Of a stretch of DNA of 64,000 nt, positions 60,703-64,000 are shown in pieces (position 1 is the first letter of the stretch; each line of letters opens with the position of its first letter). Source of the stretch: Aristolochia californica (Eukaryota; Streptophyta; Magnoliopsida; Piperales; Aristolochiaceae); assembly GCA_029961685.1 (NCBI GenBank), contig JARWKL010000005.1:3478501-3542500 (forward strand). The letters run 5' to 3'. The position numbers and the translations under genes are program-made. The notes under the pieces are model-generated. The model was not told where the DNA came from. It was given only the letters and a program-made list of their open reading frames with translations, and did not search any database.

Positions 60703-63700
60703 TTAAGCTGCGTTTGTCGATGCAATCGTTTTAGCAAACAGCTTGTCGAAATGAAACAAGTGCTTCCTTACTCGATATATGTGGATTGTGTAGAGAATCC
60801 CTGCGAGCGTCGCCCATGAAAATGAGATGATTACCAGCTTACCGAATTCCTGTTCACAGCATCAGAAGGTTAAAAGTTGAAAAGGGACTAAACTTACTAA
60901 GCAAAAGGATTCTTTTTAAGCTTGCAACTTATGATTCATCTCCAAAGTAATTTTTTTTCTGAATGATAACTACCTGAGGGTTTGAAATAATTATACCCAT
61001 GATGTAATTCATCAAATCCAGCATGGATTGAAGTGAGTTTTGGACTCCTCCCACAACACATCGATCGGATTCAGGGACTAAATCCTGGTCAAGTGAAAAA
61101 AATAGAAGGAAAAATCTGCTAAAAAATATAAGAAAAGAGTAGCTTTGATATAAAAATCACTAAACAGTATAGAATTACTACTGATATCTACAACAATTAC
61201 ATGGATGTTGGAGCAGTTGAAAACAAGATGAGGCTTAGAACAGACTTCTGCAATAACTGGATGCTCCCAACAACCGACATCTTATGAGTATAATCTTATT
61301 TAGAATGATTGCAAACAAACCAATGCTCATATTATTGTTGGAAGATATGATGTAATTAGGGAGTCATTGATGTAATTAGTTTATGTTTCTTGTCTTTTCT
61401 TCACTCTTACTAGGGTGAAGGGTATAATTATAATATTATACTTTTATCAGTTATAAATAGAGCTTAAGGGGGAGGGTTTGGAGATAAGTCACTTTTTCTC
61501 TTCTTCTCCTAAAACCTCCTCTCCACAACTCTTCTTCTTCCTCTCAGCCCTTAATCTTCTTCTACTGTGATTATACCTCATAGAATCCTAAGTTTCAACA
61601 AGTATATTTCTTCTGGGGTAGTATGCATATCAAAGCCAGGAAAATGAAATCCATGTCTACCAAAAACTAAAAGTGAATTAAGTTATAGATAATAATGCTT
61701 CAGAGTTAAATAACTTTACCTGCATTAGTTGCATAACAGCTAAATCAAACATCCACAGGCCAAGCCGAGAAGCTGCAACTCCAGACATCAACATCCACGC
61801 TGAAATATGGTCATTTTGAACCCATATTGATGCAACACATACCACCAAAAAGCACCACTACAGAAAATTTTCTTCACATGAACAACAAATTTCTAATGGA
61901 AGAAAACAGAAAATAAGCGATTCAAATTACACCTGAGTCCATATAGACCATAGTCCTGTTCTCAGGGTTGAGATATGAGAATGCAGGACTGGGTATAAAA
62001 ATGTTGCACTTATCCCTACAACAGCACTTACACCTCGAGCTATTCCAATAACATAGGCAGGTATCTTTTTCCATTCTAAAGTAGCTGTCATCAGTGTCCC
62101 AAAGCTACAGGGAGTAGAAAATTGTAGTCAAACCATTTTTGAAAGTTCAGGAGACATATGAAAAGAGATAGACAGCCCACTGTAAATGATTAAATTAAAC
62201 GAAATAATGGTGTTTGAAGGTTTTGGGCTCTGAATGACTTAAAGGGGAGAGAGTGGGAATATCTGACTAAGCATGAAAGTGTTGATGGGGATGACTTTCT
62301 TGTGATTGTCAAGTGGGTCAAAGCTCAAACTAATAATTTAGTTCCTTGATGAAAATATTTAAGGCCTAGGCACCCCCACTGTGATAACTAGATCATCTGA
62401 TACCTAGATCATCTAATTCTCTTTTCAATGGACATTGTCTAATGCCTGGCAAAAATGTTATTAGTTACTGAAGCTTTCAATATTAAGGAACCTTACCTGA
62501 GAACTGTAAAATATAGTAGAGCCAAAGCCACTCCTGGAAGCACCACTTCTTGCTTTAGGTAGACAATCCATGCATCCATAGAAAAACATTTTGTGATCAA
62601 ACAAATTACTTTTCTTACATATCCATTTTCCGACGATAATGAAATTGTCTCAGAAGAAAGCAAGTCCTTTTCCTGAGGAATTAAAGAACTTTCACATGTG
62701 TCATTAGATGCAAGTTCCCAAGTCCTTTGGCTGTTTTCACTCAAGGCCGGATATCCATTATATACAGAAAGCAGAAGCCAATATTGTAGCCAAACAGATA
62801 TAGTGTTCCAAAGAGCCAGGGCAATTGCAGAAGCCTTGAGGGAGATAAAACTAACGATCAATCCAGTAAATACAGGAGCCATTAACTTGCATATTAGATC
62901 AATCCGTCTAATAGTTGAGTTCATTTTTGTTAGGACGTCTTGAGGTTTTCCACTTGAGATCACAACCACCCTGCAATTTCAGAAATAAGATACCAGTGAC
63001 TTTCTTATCTGCCTGTCATTACAAGAAAGTAAGCAATAGCATCTACTCAATTTTATACTGACAAGTATCTCAGTGAAAGCATCTCTTGACTTCAAAAGTA
63101 ACAGTCGCTAATCAAGAACTAGGAAAGAGGAAAAAAAGGATGTAAAAAACTTGTTTACAGTGATTAAATAGGATGGTGAATTCAGAAAGATAAACAACCT
63201 ATTAGAAACAAAAGATGGAATGAACTTCAGACAACAAAAGTGTCCAAACAAATCAAAACACCGCACGTTTAGGTTAAAAGTTTTTAAAGGATGGGGAAAG
63301 TAGAGGCAAGAAGAATAAAAGACTATTAAAACTAATGGATTAGAACAAGAAAAAGTATTGTGCCACCCTTTTTAATGTTAAACGTAGAATTTAATTACCA
63401 TTCCCTTTCAATCATAATGGTGCCAGCCATACTTGAAAGAACAGCAGTTGCTCCAGTCAGATTGGTTAAGATGAAAAGAAAAATAAATGCTGAGAAATTT
63501 GTTGACTTCAAGCTGTGATAGAACAGAAGCAAAAAGACAGATATTCCAGCCACCGCAAAGGATATATTTTGCGTCAACAGCCATGCTCGAAGAACCTGCA
63601 CATTTAAAGCTAAAATTTAAGAATTTTGGTCTGAATGCAACTCATAATAGTCATGGACAGTGTTAGGAGTTCTATGTACCTGAATGTATGTAAATCTGTC

Positions 63701-63830
63701 TATGCATCTGCCAACAGTTGGACCCAATAATGCAACAGATGTGGCTTCAACAACACCATAAACAGCAGCAAAGAGCAAAGAGTTGGGCCAGACATTAATC
63801 ATGTATAAACCTACTGCAAATTCCCACATT
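60703..63830 (-). CDS. IREG1: Ferroportin-family metal exporter (solute carrier family 40, IREG), first exon missing
   Basis: Multi-pass transporter of the ferroportin/IREG family; Arabidopsis members export iron, cobalt or nickel across the plasma membrane or into the vacuole. Exons in coding order: 63830-63680, 63595-63399, 62970-62497, 62104-61933, 61857-61720, 61084-60974, 60849-60703. Phases close, giving 462 residues to the stop. The first exon here opens inside a codon, then MWEFAVGLYMINVWPNSLLF; family members begin about 35-45 residues earlier with the YLGHFLxRWGxR segment, so the start exon lies beyond 64000. Signatures: VYGVVEATSVALLGPTVGR, LTQNISFAVAG, MNSTIRRIDLICKLMAPVFTG, LPGVALALLYFTVL, SRLGLWMFDLAV, and VGGVQNSLQSMLDLMNYIMG near the C-terminus. 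IREG1 over IREG2 rests on neighbours. Intron 61085-61719 holds a solo LTR. Confidence 0.92.
61331..61605 (+). mobile_element. Solo LTR in a ferroportin intron
   Basis: The 265-bp block 61336-61600 runs tgttggaagatatg to aagtttcaaca, flanked by attat (61331-61335) and agtat (61601-61605), a 5-bp duplication with one mismatch. It contains a TATA-like ttataaatagagc and matches 47755-47998. It is antisense to the gene. Confidence 0.7.
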
Positions 63831-64000
63831 CTGAAAAAACAAAAACAACAAAAAGAAAACATAGTGAGTTGACCAGCAATGAATTAAGATGAAAGACATA
63901 CTGAGGACCCCCCTCCCTGACTCCTACATTTATAGAAAAAGAATCCCTGATAGCAGGATGCAACTATGGTAAGTGCTTCTACTTCTAAGAGAACAAATGT
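63831..64000 (-). other. Ferroportin intron 1, left part
   Basis: Intron sequence ending in a gttttttcag acceptor at 63831. No upstream exon is visible before the window end. Confidence 0.6.

Noticed and set aside
1..64000. tRNA, rRNA or microRNA genes
   Set aside because: Met-tRNA-like matches are retroelement primer sites, and no cloverleaf or convincing precursor hairpin was seen by eye.

Overview
The window is nuclear DNA from a flowering plant, almost certainly a eudicot. The evidence is GT-AG introns in every gene, AT-rich intergenic DNA, Copia, LINE, hAT and MITE remnants, (TTTAGGG)n telomere-type repeats, and plant-specific proteins. I cannot name the species. I see no organelle, bacterial, CRISPR, tRNA or rRNA features.

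Layout. 1-5.8 kb is a graveyard of LTR retrotransposons: the 5' end of a decayed minus-strand Copia element, then two head-to-head LTRs of a family packed with GATCGATCA-like motifs. 6.3-19.3 kb (+) is the spliceosomal U2B'' gene; its 9.1-kb first intron carries a young, nearly intact antisense Copia element plus LINE and LTR scraps. 20.9-28.5 kb (+) is a SCAR/WAVE actin-nucleation subunit of about 1733 aa. 28.9-30.5 kb is a non-autonomous hAT-like transposon with a GC-rich segment inside. 32.0-34.1 kb (-) is a receptor-like kinase of the At1g78530 type. 36.1-38.1 kb is a solo LTR nested in another repeat. 39.6-41.4 kb (+) is a small Sel1-like gene. 43.1-44.9 kb (-) is a Ca2+-dependent staphylococcal-type nuclease (CAN). 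45-52 kb is repeat-rich intergenic DNA. 52.2-58.7 kb (+) is the F-box/LRR gene FBL3. 60.7-63.8 kb (-) is a ferroportin/IREG metal exporter whose first exon lies outside the window. I rebuilt all seven gene models exon by exon; every splice phase closes.

The genes are housekeeping or signalling genes with separate roles (splicing, actin branching, kinase signalling, nucleic-acid degradation, protein turnover, metal export) and are not an operon-like system. From memory of Arabidopsis, SCAR2, a Sel1-like gene and IREG1 are neighbours (At2g38440-At2g38460), and FBL3 and SCAR4 are neighbours (At5g01720-At5g01730), so this window looks like the undivided ancestor of two duplicated Arabidopsis blocks. 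I found no convincing novel molecular system. The most unusual material is in the repeats: palindromic motif-rich LTRs, methylation-type decay of the Copia element, a duplicated exon edge in FBL3, an in-frame repeat in SCAR, and a hAT element with a foreign-looking insert.
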